A stretch of 64,000 nt of DNA from Henricia sp. BOLD:AAB3569. Its lineage: Eukaryota > Echinodermata > Asteroidea > Spinulosida > Echinasteridae. The notes under the pieces were generated by a model. That model was given only the letters and a program-made list of their open reading frames with translations, was not told where the DNA came from and ran no database searches. Position 1 is the stretch's first letter; each line of letters starts with the position of its first letter. This document shows, piece by piece, positions 29,061-39,599 of the stretch. Where the stretch lies: positions 310,001-374,000 of the forward strand of contig JBBELK010000060.1 in the NCBI GenBank assembly GCA_037783545.1, written 5' to 3'. The position numbers and the translations under genes were made by a program.

Positions 29061-30246
29061 GGGTTGTGTAGTGCGGTTCTCCGAGGGGAGCCTCCCGCCA
29101 TATAGTTGTGCAGTGCGGTTCTCCGAGGGGAGCCTCCCGCCATGTAGTTGTGCAGTGCGGAGCTCCGAGGGGAGCCCTCCGCCATACAGTCGTGCAGTGC
29201 GGTTCTCCGAGGGGAGCCTCCCGCCATGTAGTTGTGCAGTGCGGAGCGAATCCTGATGCTCCGCACCATAGGGTTGTACAGTGCGGAGCAAATTATCGTG
29301 CTCCGCACCATAGGGTTGTACAGTGCGGAGCAATTTCACTTGCTCCGCACCATAGGGTTGTGCAGTGCGGAGCAAATTATCGTGCTCCGCACCATAAGGT
29401 TGTGCAGTGCGGAGCAAATTATCGTGCTCCGCACCATAGGGTTGTGCAATACGTGCGGAGCAATTTCACGTGCTCCGCACCATAGGGTTGTGCAGTGCGG
29501 AGCAATTTCACTTGCTCCGCACCATAGGGTTGTGCAGTGCGGAGCAAATTATCGTGCTCCGCACCATAGGGTTGTACAGTGCGGAGCAATTTCACTTGCT
29601 CCGCACCATAGAGTTGTGCAGTGCGGAGCTCCGAGGGGAGCCATCCAACATGGTCGTGTGCGGCCATGTAGTTGTGCAGTGCGGAGCTCCGAGGGGAGCC
29701 CTCCGCCATACAGTCGTGCAGTGCGGTTCTCCGAGGGGAGCCTCCCGCCATGTAGTTGTGCAGTGCGGAGCGAATCCTGATGCTCCGCACCATAGGGTTG
29801 TACAGTGCGGAGCAAATTATCGTGCTCCGCACCATAGGGTTGTACAGTGCGGAGCAATTTCACTTGCTCCGCACCATAGGCTTGTGCAGTGCGGAGCAAA
29901 TTATCGTGCTCCGCACCATAGGGTTGTACAGTGCGGAGCAATTTCACTTGCTCCGCACCATAGGGTTGTGCAGTGCGGAGCAAATTATCGTGCTCCGCAC
30001 CATAAGGTTGTGCAGTGCGGAGCAAATTATCGTGCTCCGCACCATAGGGTTGTGCAATACGTGCGGAGCAATTTCACGTGCTCCGCACCATAGGGTTGTG
30101 CAGTGCGGAGCAATTTCACTTGCTCCGCACCATAGGGTTGTGCAGTGCGGAGCAAATTATCGTGCTCCGCACCATAGGGTTGTACAGTGCGGAGCAATTT
30201 CACTTGCTCCGCACCATAGAGTTGTGCAGTGCGGAGCTCCGAGGGG
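29060..30246 (-). repeat. 42-bp tandem repeat array in the Gag N-terminal region, in two blocks
   Basis: Twenty units (9 in block one, 11 in block two) share GTGCGGAGC, ten bases, GCTCCGCACCATAGGGTTGT. On the minus strand one frame reads LRTAQPYGAEHDNL per unit, alternating with AEQVKL variants. Both blocks are preceded by the same GTTCTCCGAGGGGAGCCTCC segments. Both also contain the same 4-base insertion (ATAC), so one block was duplicated from the other. Each unit can fold on itself because GTGCGGAGC is complementary to GCTCCGCAC. Confidence 0.9.
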
Positions 30247-30960
30247 AGCCATCCAACATGGTCGTGTGCGGCGCGGAGTTGGTCCGAAAGTTCCGCGCCG
30301 TAGTCACGTGGCATGCGGGTCTCCGATGGGAGCCATCCAACATGGTCGTGTGCGGCGCGGAGTCGATCCGGAGGTTCCGCTCCGTAGTCTCGTGGCATGC
30401 GGGTCTCCGGTGGGAGCCGTCCAACATGGTCGTGTGCGGCGCGGAATTGATCCGGAGGTTCCGCGCTGTAGTCTCGTGCCATGCGGGTCTCCGAGGGGAG
30501 CCATCCAACATGGTCGTGTGCGGTGCGGAGTCGGTCCGAAGGTTCCGCGCCGTAGTCACGTGGCATGCGGGTCTCCGAGGGGAGCCGTCCAACATGGTCG
30601 TGTGCGGCGCGGAATTGATCCGGAGGTTCCGCGCTGTAGTCTCGTGGCATGCGGGTCTCCGATGGGAGCCATCCAACATGGTCGTGTGCAGCGCGGAGTC
30701 GATCCGGAGGTTCCGCTCCGTAGTCTGGTAGCATGCGGGTCTCCGAGGGGAGCCGTCCAACATGGTCGTGTGCGGAGGTTCCGCGCCGTAGTCACGGGGC
30801 ATGCGGGTCTCCGATGGGAGCCGTCCAACATGGTCGTGTGCGGTGCGGAGTCGGTCCGGAGGTTCCGCGCCGTAGTCACGGAGCATGCGGGTCTCCGATG
30901 GGAGCCGTCCAACATGGTCGTGTGCGGTGCGGGGTGGATCCTCCGGAACCCACCAGAACT
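30247..30960 (-). repeat. 84-bp tandem repeat array in the Gag N-terminal region
   Basis: Nine copies of a unit containing CCAACATGGTCGTGTGCGG, GTTCCGCGCCGTAGTC and GCATGCGGGTCTCCGA; one copy is shortened (about 30770). One minus-strand frame reads TAHDHVGRLPSETRMPRDYG per 28-residue unit. A single truncated unit also lies at about 29640-29670 between the 42-bp blocks. Confidence 0.9.
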
Positions 30961-31360
30961 TTCCCGGCTCAAAATGCACCGGGGTCGAACTTAGGTCTGT
31001 CCATGGGTCGCTGGTTTGATCTAACCCCCCGCAAAAACTACTCGGATTGGCAGGGTCAGGCCGTACCGTACGTACCGGCCTTTTTTCCTCTACAATCTCA
31101 GGCTCTAACATTTTACCAGTATCCTCCCACCACCCGGAGTTTTCTCTCGGGTTTTCCCCAACAAACGAGTACAGTAATTCATCTACAGTTACGAACGTAC
31201 TACTGTGGGCCTTGTCAGTCTGGCCTCCGTACTGGTACTCGTCACTTTCTGGCATGTCCCCGCTCCGCGGCGAGTCTGATACCAGACCTCCCCGGTCTCG
31301 TGAATTCATTGCTTGAAAATCTCGAATTCCTCCTGTATTTCTCTCAGTGTGCCGCCCCAC
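30955..31360 (-). pseudogene. Start of the element's Gag-side ORF
   Basis: An ATG at 31360, 13 bases inside the 5' LTR boundary, opens a frame with an acidic, Ser/Glu-rich N-terminus (MGRHTERNTGGIRDFQ...). It runs straight into the 84-bp repeats and is later broken by indels. I recognise no domain before the repeats. Confidence 0.6.
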
Positions 31361-31372
31361 CGCTGCCGCCAG

Positions 31373-31673
31373 TGTAACAAGAATATTCCCTGCTTGTTAT
31401 GAAACTCGGCACGAAAAGAACACACAAGAAAAGACAGTTCTCAGCAAGAAAATACCGCACGTTTATTGGGGTCGATCCTTCCTCATCAAACACAAAAAAA
31501 CAAAGATGGCGCAGAGAATCGCGTCCCCGCGCGGAACGGGTATCCCGGTCCTCCGGCAGGGGCTCACGCCACCCGGCTCCGTGGGGAGCCGCAATGGCGC
31601 CACCAACACGTCAGTTAGACCCACCGTGAAACGGTGCTGGCGCCCCCAGCGGCGGATCGGGACGGCCGTTACA
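31373..31673 (-). repeat. 5' LTR (right copy), 301 bp
   Basis: TGTAACAAGAATATTCCC to GGACGGCCGTTACA, with TGTAAC/GTTACA termini. ATAT follows at 31674-31677, matching the ATAT before 26589. Confidence 0.85.
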
Positions 31674-31759
31674 ATATAACCTAACCCCGTTGTTTTAATT
31701 AGATTTTACCAAAATAACTTCGTCAAAACGCGGAAATTCCAATTTAAAAAAAACGGAAT

Positions 31760-31960
31760 CTAGCATACAATAAAAATGGAAAATGATATGGCGTGGCTGT
31801 ACACCATAGACCGGGCGGTGTGGGGAGGGTGAAAACTTGATGCATGTCGGTAACTAGTGCGGTCTGTCGGTTTGTTGTAGATGGAGGTTGCAATATGGCC
31901 GTTACTGGTACTGACGGTGGTGTCTAAGAAGTCGCGAAGAGTGTTGGTCAGGTTTTGAGT
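31760..31960 (-). pseudogene. Penelope-like element reverse transcriptase fragment
   Basis: The minus-strand frame reads RDFLDTTVSTSNGHIATSIY, NKPTDRTSYRHASSFHPPHT and RSMVYSHAISF. The order FLDTTV, KPTD, HxSSxHPPHT, S.xYSxA is characteristic of the C-terminal RT part of Penelope-like or related RTs. Only this fragment is present. Confidence 0.7.
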
Positions 31961-31964
31961 ACAG

Positions 31965-32240
31965 GGCGCGTGTAGATGCAAAACTGACGCCCTTCTAGCA
32001 TGTATCGGAAATGGCGTATCGTGAGGTATACTCTAAGGAGTTCTCTCCCGAAGGTACTGTACCGAGACTCAGTTGCTGTCAGTTTTTGCGAGAAGAATGC
32101 AACGGGGTGCCATTTACCAGGCTCGCCTTGTTGTAGAATGCCACCGACTGCCTTATCGGATTCGTCTACCATGACACTCAATGGGAGACTCGTGTCGGGG
32201 TGAACTAGTAGCGTAGCACTGTCCAGAGACATAGTCAAAT
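31965..32240 (-). pseudogene. Gypsy RNase H fragment
   Basis: The frame contains LPLSVMVDESDKAVGGILQQ, WHPVAFFSQKLTATESRYST and FGRELLRVYLTIRHFRYMLE, which match the start of a Ty3/gypsy RNase H (the TDAS..G and YS..E..ELL equivalents). It continues into unrelated GGTCCTTGG repeats at 32240-32350. Confidence 0.8.
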
Positions 32241-32565
32241 ATATATGTTTTGGTCCTTGGGGTGCACGGGTTGTGCACAAGTCTATGAAGAAGTTAGAGG
32301 ATTTGGTCCTTGTGGGGTTTGGTCCTTGGGTGGTTCGGGTCCTTGGGGGGTTCTCGACAGTCCTTAGTTTTCGCACCAAAAACACTAAATTATTTAAGGA
32401 AAATTCAAGATTTTCTGTTCACATATCAAAACTGGGGGTCTCTAGTAACCGCTAAACGTGAGGGTTTAAACAAAATAGGTAAATAAAGTCGAAAAACCAT
32501 CGTTTTTAGTGTCTAAAGGTGGTCAATTCCAAAACCCCACAAGGACCTGGAAGATGTAGAAGTTT

Positions 32566-32792
32566 ACTAAGCCGAGAAATTAAGGCTCGCAACTTCTTCA
32601 GGAACATTTTGGATCGCAGCGACTTTGTCCTGGAGTGGACGGATGCCGAACTGGTCAACATGGTGTCCAAGGAACTGTATCTCGGACGCTCCAAAGACGC
32701 ATTTACTAGGGTTGATGACAATGCCGTAGTGTTGCAATCGAATGAAGAGCAGACGGAGATGTTTCTCGTGTGCTTCTTGTGGTGTGGGGGGT
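32566..32792 (-). pseudogene. Gypsy reverse transcriptase C-terminal fragment
   Basis: Minus-strand translation gives EAHEKHLRLLFIRLQHYGIV, INPSKCVFGASEIQFLGHHV and a degraded tail to a stop. These are the thumb-side RT motifs of gypsy elements. Together with 31965-32240 it forms the remnant of one element. Confidence 0.8.
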
Positions 32793-33555
32793 TAGTTGCG
32801 TTGTGGGTTGGTAGCTTGGTTGCTAGGCTACACAAACCACACGGTGGGTTCTGATTAGCTGTTGAGTTGGTTTAGCTAGAGCGACAACCACACGAGGCAG
32901 GCAGACAGCGTTTGCCAGCCGCGCGCGCCGCGTGGTGGCGCTATGTCGCTCCAACGGTGCACGGACTCACCGGCCGTTGTGCTATAGTAACACGTACCCC
33001 AAAGTAAAACGTCGTCGCCCCGACGACGAAGTGGCCCGTGGCTGCATCTCTGCTCTAAGACCTATTAAGATTATCTAACAGCAAACATTTGTAACAATCA
33101 GAACATTAAAACACTACCACTTTACCAAAAACACCCGGGTTAAGTGTAAACAAATTAAGGGGCACCTGGCCCATAAACAACAATAACACTCCAACGATAA
33201 ATGGAAAAGTCAAGACTGGTTGCTCTCATGATCACTGTTGTCGTGTTTCCTGCTGCTAATCTAACATTAATTTGTGTTACTACACAAAGACCTTTTTTGG
33301 AGCTAAGGCAACATATTTATTATCAGGATCAACGCTATATTGTTATACACACAATGCGCCGGATGCACTGTTGCATTGTGGGCAAACATTAAAGGGACAC
33401 TACCATATAACAACTGTAAGGGGGCCTTATTACTAATACTAATGTTCAAATGCTCAAGCTGCAGCTTCGAGTTCAAGACTGTGCGTAGAGTAATTAGTCT
33501 GAGTCAGTTTCGGTATAAAAGTCACAATCGGTTCCGGACTGGGTGGCTAGCTTCC
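32793..33555. other. No gene recognised
   Basis: Sequence between two gypsy remnants. It may include a decayed LTR of the element to the right, but I could not match it to another copy. Confidence 0.3.
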
Positions 33556-34925
33556 TCACCTGGTCAAGTATAAGCGGATGACACTGCTGAACTGGTACCG
33601 GCTGGGTGGGTATCCTTTGGTCACTCGTTTGGATCGTCGAGGCTTTGCATCCTGCCTGGCTCCACGATCCCCAGTATCAGCGCTGCCGGACGGCAAGTTC
33701 TCTTCTGGATCCCGTCTCGTGTCTGCTGGTTGAGGTATCCCCGTCCCAGTTTCCTCCGTCCCCCTGTTCATGACGGACTCCCCTGGTTCTGTAACATCGA
33801 CATTTGGTAGTGGGGTCGTGGAGGCCAATCTCATCTGTTCCCCCTTTTGACTGGTGGGGTATTTGCCAAGCCAAGTGTCTTGCCCCAATTGGAGCTGCTC
33901 TCGGTGCTGGACGTTAAGTCAGTGGGGGTGGTACTAGATGTCGCAATCTTCACATCACTGGTGTCTGCCACTTGAGGTTCAATGTTCCAGGGACAGTGCT
34001 TCAGTTCACTCCGGTGGAGAACCTTCTTACGCCCTGCTCGATTGCGCACTTCATAGACAGGTTGTCCTTCAAAAGGCCGACCTACCACCAAGTACAGAGT
34101 CTCCTCGCAGAAATCCTGTATCTTGGACCTCCCGCGGCGTACGTGTACGGTCTCTGACCAAGACATACTCCCCAATCGCCAGCGGTCGCTCGTATACATC
34201 CTTCTCTTGAGCTGCGGTCCTGTGCTCTGCTACCTTAGACAGATTAGCGGTAGCCAGTTTCCGTGCTGACTCCAGCTGTTTTTCACATAGTGCTGCGGTG
34301 ACACCTCATCAAGCTGAGGGTGGTCTACTCCTAAGGCGAGGTGCTGGGGCAGGCGTGCGGACCTTCCAAAGAGCAGAAAGAATGGTCCGTAACCGGTGCT
34401 GCTGTGTACTGTATTAGATGGCAACTAGTTGTGACAGGTAATCAGCCCATCTCTTTTTCTTCTCCGCAGGCAATACCTTCAGCAAGTTGTGCAGAGTGCG
34501 ATTAAAGCGCTCATATACTGCCCGTTACCCTGCGGGTGGTAAGAGGTGGTGTGTGAGCGACCAATGCCATACAACTTACAGAGCTCTTGGATGACCCTTG
34601 CCTCGAAGCACTTTATCAGAGTGGAGCCTGAGTGGTGCCCCAAATGGAGTAATCAGATGCTTGACAAGAGCACGAGCCACCGTCTCAGCCCGCTGGTCCC
34701 TCGTGGGGATAGCCCAAGCAAACTTGGTAAAAACATCTGTGAGAACTAACACATTCTCGTGACCAGTGGATGATGGTTCAAGCACAGTAAAATCCATCGT
34801 TATGACTTCTAATGGGGCTGTGGCTTGCAGCGTTCCCAGCCGAAGTTTCGTGTGACGGTTGGGTTGCTTGCTGATGGCGCATTTCCTACATTGCTGACAC
34901 CACGCTTTCACCGATTCCTCCATCT
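33556..34925 (-). pseudogene. Gypsy integrase (core and C-terminal region), broken
   Basis: From right to left the order is: CxxC-like WCQQCRKCAISKQPNRHTK, the core ITMDFTVLEPS (first acidic residue) and VLVLTDVFTKFAWAIPTRDQ, then PHSSTGYGPFFLLFGR-type sequence, the chromatin-side segment YEVRNRAGRKKVLHRSELKH (about 34000), and a Ser/Thr-rich tail ending RRSKRVTKGYPPSRYQ. At least three frames are needed. It belongs to the element running 38240 to 33556. Confidence 0.8.
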
Positions 34926-35391
34926 TAGGCCAGAAAAAAATAGGCTTGATCGACTGGAGTGCCCGTTTTGCGCCAAAGTGGCTCAGGTCATCATGGAATT
35001 ACCTCAGTACAACCTCCTGCAAACGGGCTGGAATAACTAGGCGCTCAGATCTCCTTCCCTGGATGGTTGACGACCAGTACAACACCCAGTCCCTTAACCA
35101 AAGCTGCTCCCAGTGTTTGAGCACTGTCGACACTGCACGTGGGTCTTACGGCCTCTCCAGAAGTAAGTCCGGACCCTGCGGAGAACAACATCTTGATCTT
35201 GGAGGGACCTGAGCTCTGCTAGAGTGTACCCCGGTAGACAGCGGCTTCCCTTCTGTTGCTCTAGCTTAACCTGGTGATGCAGGGTAGGTACCGTAGAACT
35301 TGAGTGGGCTGGGCCAGAAGTTGCACGGACAGCGCTGGATGAAACCACCACCTCAGGGCTTGTTTCAAAGGGTTGGATGCATAGGCCTCCT
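34926..35391 (-). pseudogene. Gypsy RNase H-integrase linker
   Basis: A weakly coding stretch with TLAELRSLQDQDVVLRRVRT, as found between RNase H and the integrase zinc-binding part. Confidence 0.5.
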
Positions 35392-35880
35392 TTAGCGAAA
35401 GTCTGGACAGGGCATCAGGTGCTTGTTACGTGTCCCAAATTCTAGCTGATAGTTGAAGGCAGACAATTGTTGGACCCATCTAAGCTCTGTGGTACTGAGA
35501 TTTGCTGTGTCTACGTACTTCAGCGGATTGTGGTCTGTGTATATCGTACAGGAGTTACCCATCAGGTAATCCTTGAAGGCCTGGCAGACCGCCCATCGTA
35601 CAGCCAATAGCTCTAACTTAAAGGAAGAATAGTTACTGTCATTGCGCTCTGCTGGGCGTAGAGACCTGGAGGCATATGCTATCACTGCCTTCGTATCGTC
35701 CTCCTGATCCTGTATCTGGGAGAGTATCGCACCCAATCCAGTTGCATTGGCGTCGGTCTCGACAACAAAGGGGCGACTGAAGTCGGCAAACTGCAAAACT
35801 GGCGCCTCACTCAGCTTAGTCTTAAGTGTACACAATGCAGAGACTGCTGTGTCGTCTAGACGAATATCTCCCCACTTCAA
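35392..35880 (-). pseudogene. Gypsy RNase H
   Basis: PVLQFADFSRPFVVETDANA then GLGAILSQ, VIAYASRSLRPAERNDSNYS and FKLELLAVRWAV, YTDHNPLKYV: a nearly complete RNase H with TDA and the ELLA Glu. The frame stops at 35392 in place of the usual VADALSR region, which is degraded to CPDFR. Confidence 0.85.
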
Positions 35881-36014
35881 CCTTTGTCTTGATATTGCCC
35901 TTGCCGTCAGTTCCCTTCAAGTAAGCAAACAGAGGAGATGCAACACTGGAATACTGCCGGACAAACTTCCTAAAGAACCCAGCAAAGCCCAAGAAGGACC
36001 GAAGCCCTGTCACA

Positions 36015-36101
36015 GTTGTGGGTTGTGGTCAGTCAAATATCTTGTCCGGGTCCGGTGAGTTGTGGGTTGTGGTCAGTCAAATATCTTGTCCGGGTCCGGT
36101 C
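36015..36101. repeat. 44-bp tandem duplication
   Basis: GTTGTGGGTTGTGGTCAGTC through GGGTCCGGT is present twice in a row inside the RT 3' region, and contributes to the frame loss. Confidence 0.85.
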
Positions 36102-36860
36102 TCACTCCCTCACCGGCTACCACCAAGTGGCCCAAGTACTTGATCTGCGTCTTGAGGAAATAACACTTTGTGGGTTTGATTTTCAGCCCATGTTGTTGTA
36201 GGCGCTCAAGGTGCTCATCAAAGGTCGTCGAGAATATAATTACGTCGTTTAAGTAGATCAAAATGCTTTGCATGGCCTGGTAGCTCCGAGGCAACGCTGC
36301 ATGCATTAGACGCTGAAACGTCGCTGGGCTATTGCAGAGCCCGAACGGCATGCGCGTATATTCCCACAGTCCAAATGGAGTCACAAACGCTGTCTTTTAT
36401 TTATCTCTCTCTTCCATTTCCACCTGATAGTATCCCGACGTCAGGTCGATGGTACTGAAGTATCTTGCTCCACCCAGCGCCTGTAAAGACTCATCAATGC
36501 GTGGCAAAGGAAAGGAATTTCTTGTGGTTACTAAGTTTAGCCTCCTATATAGTCAACACACAGACGTATTGACTGGTCCTTTCTTCGAACCACCAATATA
36601 GGCGATGCCCAAGGGCTCACGCTCTCCCGGATGACTCCAGCTTCAACCAGTTCCTGCATATGTTTTCTAACTTCCTGGTATTGTGATGGGGGTAGGGACC
36701 TATACCGCTGTCGGATGGGAGCAGCATCGCCTGTCTCAATCGTGTGTTTTACCGTGTCACAGAACCCCAGATCTCGGTCGTGTTTTTAGAAAACACCGTC
36801 ATACTTCTTCAGAAGCCTCCCGAACTTAGCTTGATCATCGGCTGAGAGTTCAATCCCAAC
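36060..36860 (-). pseudogene. Gypsy reverse transcriptase with YLND in place of YLDD
   Basis: The order is IRQRYRSLPPSQYQEVRKHM, ESVSPWASPILVVRRKD, FPLPRIDESLQALGGARYFS, IDLTSGYYQVEME, AFVTPFGLWEYTRMPFGL and IYLNDVIIFSTTFDEHLERL. The catalytic YxDD is YLND. There are in-frame stops and frameshifts. It is the middle of the element running 38240 to 33556. Confidence 0.85.
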
Positions 36861-36867
36861 CTTGAAC

Positions 36868-37555
36868 TCATTGGGCTGTATATCTTTGGGGATGATGAGC
36901 AGGAGGCAGTCGTAGTGTACTCGATGAATTGAGGTAATTTGCTCCGTCTTTATCTGGTCTACTGACTACATCCGCATGATATAGTTCTCCTAAGCATGTA
37001 TGACCAGGGACGATGATGTCTCCACCACTATCATTAGTCAGCGCCACAAGGAATGCACCGTTGGACACCGATACCAGACACACCGCCCAATCTGTAGGGA
37101 GGAATGCAGGTTGGAGGGTCCGCTTGGTTCACGAACTGCCTCATATGTCATACCATCAGGTCCTGGGCGAGCGGTTGCCTGAAGTGTGATGGTCTCACCC
37201 TGGGGAACAACTACAACACACCCTCTTGGTAGGTATGCGCGACTTATCATCCCATCTACTTCAGAGAACTTGACCCTTTTTTCTGTGGCCACCATCGCTT
37301 TCTCCCATGCTGCTCCTGGTTTGCTGGTGCGCAACTGTACTAGATATCCCTGGCCGCTGTCTCTAATTATAAGCGACTCCAACATTCTTTCAGAACATTC
37401 ATGCCCAAGAGGAAATTGGAAGTTGCGAGCAAAATGACCTGGCCCACCACAGTTTTAGCACAGGAGAGTCCGCAATGGCATAGCAGTGGATGGGGCGGAG
37501 TGCACTGCCCACAATTACCATCACCCTGCCAAGTGGGCCGATATTCGGGATGCAC
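36868..37555 (-). pseudogene. Gypsy protease/linker region, degraded
   Basis: Two overlapping frames cover the zone between Gag and RT, with NFLLGMNVLKEC (the D/N-FLLG motif of retropepsins) and a following VPQGETITLQATARPG-type segment. The DTG active site is not visible. Confidence 0.55.
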
Positions 37556-37559
37556 TGCT

Positions 37560-38245
37560 CCAAATTGGATGACCTTGCCCTTGACTATAGGGCGATAGTA
37601 TGGGAATTTGCCTCAAGGTTAGGGCCTCAACTGCCTTCTCCAGTTTGTCCACTAACAGCTCCAATTGTGTCACGGAACTATCTTCAGTGTGGACAGCAGT
37701 GACTGCGCCTTGTTTACATTCACGAGCTCCCTCCCTCTCTTCTCTTTTAATAGCCCAATTCTTTAGCTCGGTGAATGTCATTCCTGGGCAACGATCGAGT
37801 AGGTCTCGGCAGGAGTGACGTAGGCTTTCCCTCTCTAGCCCGTCGACAAACTGCTCTTTTAACATTTGGTCGGGGTGCTGGTAAATTGTCTCCTTCTTTT
37901 GGAGGCGCAAAAACAAACGCTGTTAGTGCGGTCGAAAACTCCCTCACACTCTCTCCTTGCTGTTGTCGCCGGTCTAGGAGTCGTCTCTGCAACTCGCCGC
38001 TTGTCAAGCCCTCTGCATACGAGTCTTTCAAGTAGGCTAATACCTCCTCGGCTGTCTTGCCGTCATTGAGCAACGCCTTGGCTTCAACTTTCGGGCTCCC
38101 TCTCGGGGAATCAAGAAAAAAATGACCTCTCTGGTGGGGTAGAATTGCATAACGATCAAATGCGTAGTTGATGTCAGTTACAAACTCATCAATTGGGATG
38201 GAGCGGCCAGATGTGTCCTCCCTCCCCTTAAATACAGGAACATTC
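37560..38245 (-). pseudogene. Gypsy Gag, broken in two frames
   Basis: VPVFKGREDTSGRSIPIDEF, then AKALLNDGKTAEEVLAYLKD and LQRRLLDRRQQQGESVREFS, then in another frame QFVDGLERESLRHSCRDLLD and FTELKNWAIKREEREG. This is the classical Gag layout (input peptide, capsid helices). The N-terminus is replaced at about 38240 by another gypsy element. Confidence 0.75.
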
Positions 38246-38700
38246 TGCCGACTCGCTGGCAACAAGAATGTCATTCAAGTAAACATACAGAAATGAGAGT
38301 CCACGGACAACCTGGTCCATTTCGCAGCCCAAACGGTATGCGAACGAATTTGTATAGGCCAAAGGGTGTTCCAATGGCCGTCTTGTGAACATCGGCAGGA
38401 GCGACTGCATGGTATTTGATGGTAGGCGCGCACTAAGTATATCTTGCTAATAACAGTGTAACCTGCAAGATTCGATGCAAAGTCTTGGAGATGAGCGATA
38501 GGGTAGCGATCAGGCACCGTGACACGTTTCAGGGCTCTGTAGTCGCCACACGGTCTCCAGTCTCCTGGTGTCTTTCTGGGGACCATGTGGAGAGGACTGG
38601 ACCAATTGCTGTCAGAGGGCTGGATTATTCCCAAGTCCAACATGTGATTGAACTCTTCCTTGGCTATCGCAAGACGGTCTGGTGCCAAGCGGCGGGGCGG
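38240..38700 (-). pseudogene. Second gypsy element: reverse transcriptase N-terminal half
   Basis: [60 protein letters not shown] and further on [17 protein letters not shown]. YxDD is again YLND. The frame passes directly into the Gag of the other element at about 38240, so this element is truncated after palm motif C. Confidence 0.85.
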
Positions 38701-39165
38701 GCCGAGACCGGCGGGCCAGTAGTGACTATGCAGTGTGTGACATCATGCCGCACTGGAGACTCTTTGCATGCAGGCTGCGTAATTTCGGTAAACTCGTCCA
38801 AGATTTTTTTCATACGCATTGGGATTGGGGGGTCTGACCAACACCGGGCTGACGGGCAGATCTGGTGGCCCGGTCCCTTTAACCGAGAGTTAGTGGTAGT
38901 GTCGATGAGTCGACGACGTGCAACGTCAACCAAGAGTCCAAAATGCTCGAGGAAAATTGCGCCTAGAATCGGTGTAGGTGTGACAGCGAGATGAAAAATC
39001 CAGCGACAAGTGCACCGAAGACCGATATTGAATGTCACTGACCTCTGTCCGTATGTATACAGGAATGGTGGTACCGTTAGCGGCCTGCAGTGAAAAAGTG
39101 GACGGGTGCTTTCGTTTTGCCGCGCTGGGTGGAGATATACTGACAGCTGCACCGGTGTCCACAAG
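38700..39165 (-). pseudogene. Second gypsy element: aspartic protease and linker
   Basis: MDTGAAVSISPPSAAKRKHP followed by STFSLQAANGTTIPVY is a retropepsin active site and flap region. A frameshift separates it from ILGAIFLEHFGLLVDVARRR and the acidic linker to RT. Confidence 0.75.
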
Positions 39166-39599
39166 GAATGTTTGTCTATTATGGGAGTCATAAACGAAGA
39201 ACAGGCGGCTAGGGTGGGTACCAGGTGGAAGTGCCGCTCCTATCCCCTGGTGGGATCGTTTCTCTGGTTTGTAGCACCTGAGGTATACGAGCAGGGCTGG
39301 ACGCAGCGATGGGCTGGACGCAGCGATGGGCTGCAGCGCCGAAGCGGCTGTGGTACCAGTACATTGCAGGGGGTGGGGCAGAATCTATATATGACGCAGC
39401 GGCTGGGCTACGTGCACGCTGGCGGCTGCGACTGTTACGCGACACTGCCGTTTAATCTATGTTTGCAAATAACTTACTTGGGCGGTGAGCTTTGTGATTT
39501 GTTCGCGCAAGTCCGCGAGTTTCCCAGATGTGGAAGCGACAGTAGGAGTATTAACACTAATAGAGCTTGCTGTCGGAACGTATACCTCGAGGATTCGGT

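Larger units (their letters stand above)
26589..31673 (-). mobile_element. LTR retroelement encoding Gag, protease and zinc fingers but no visible reverse transcriptase (5.1 kb)
   Basis: Near-identical direct repeats of about 300 bp bound the element. The right one starts and ends TGTAAC...GTTACA, and ATAT flanks both ends as a likely target duplication. On the minus strand the order is 5' LTR (31673-31373), a possible primer-binding site starting TGGCGGCAGCGG just inside, Gag with tandem repeats, aspartic protease, a two-finger domain, then the 3' LTR. No RT, RNase H or integrase motifs are found between the LTRs. The coding region has several frameshifts. It is either an internally deleted Ty3/gypsy element or a non-autonomous lineage depending on RT in trans. 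Confidence 0.85.

Noticed and set aside
29060..30960. CRISPR-like array or repeat-rich protein genes on the + strand
   Set aside because: The units are directly contiguous with no unique spacers, lie inside an LTR element, and the long + strand frames are repeat translations.
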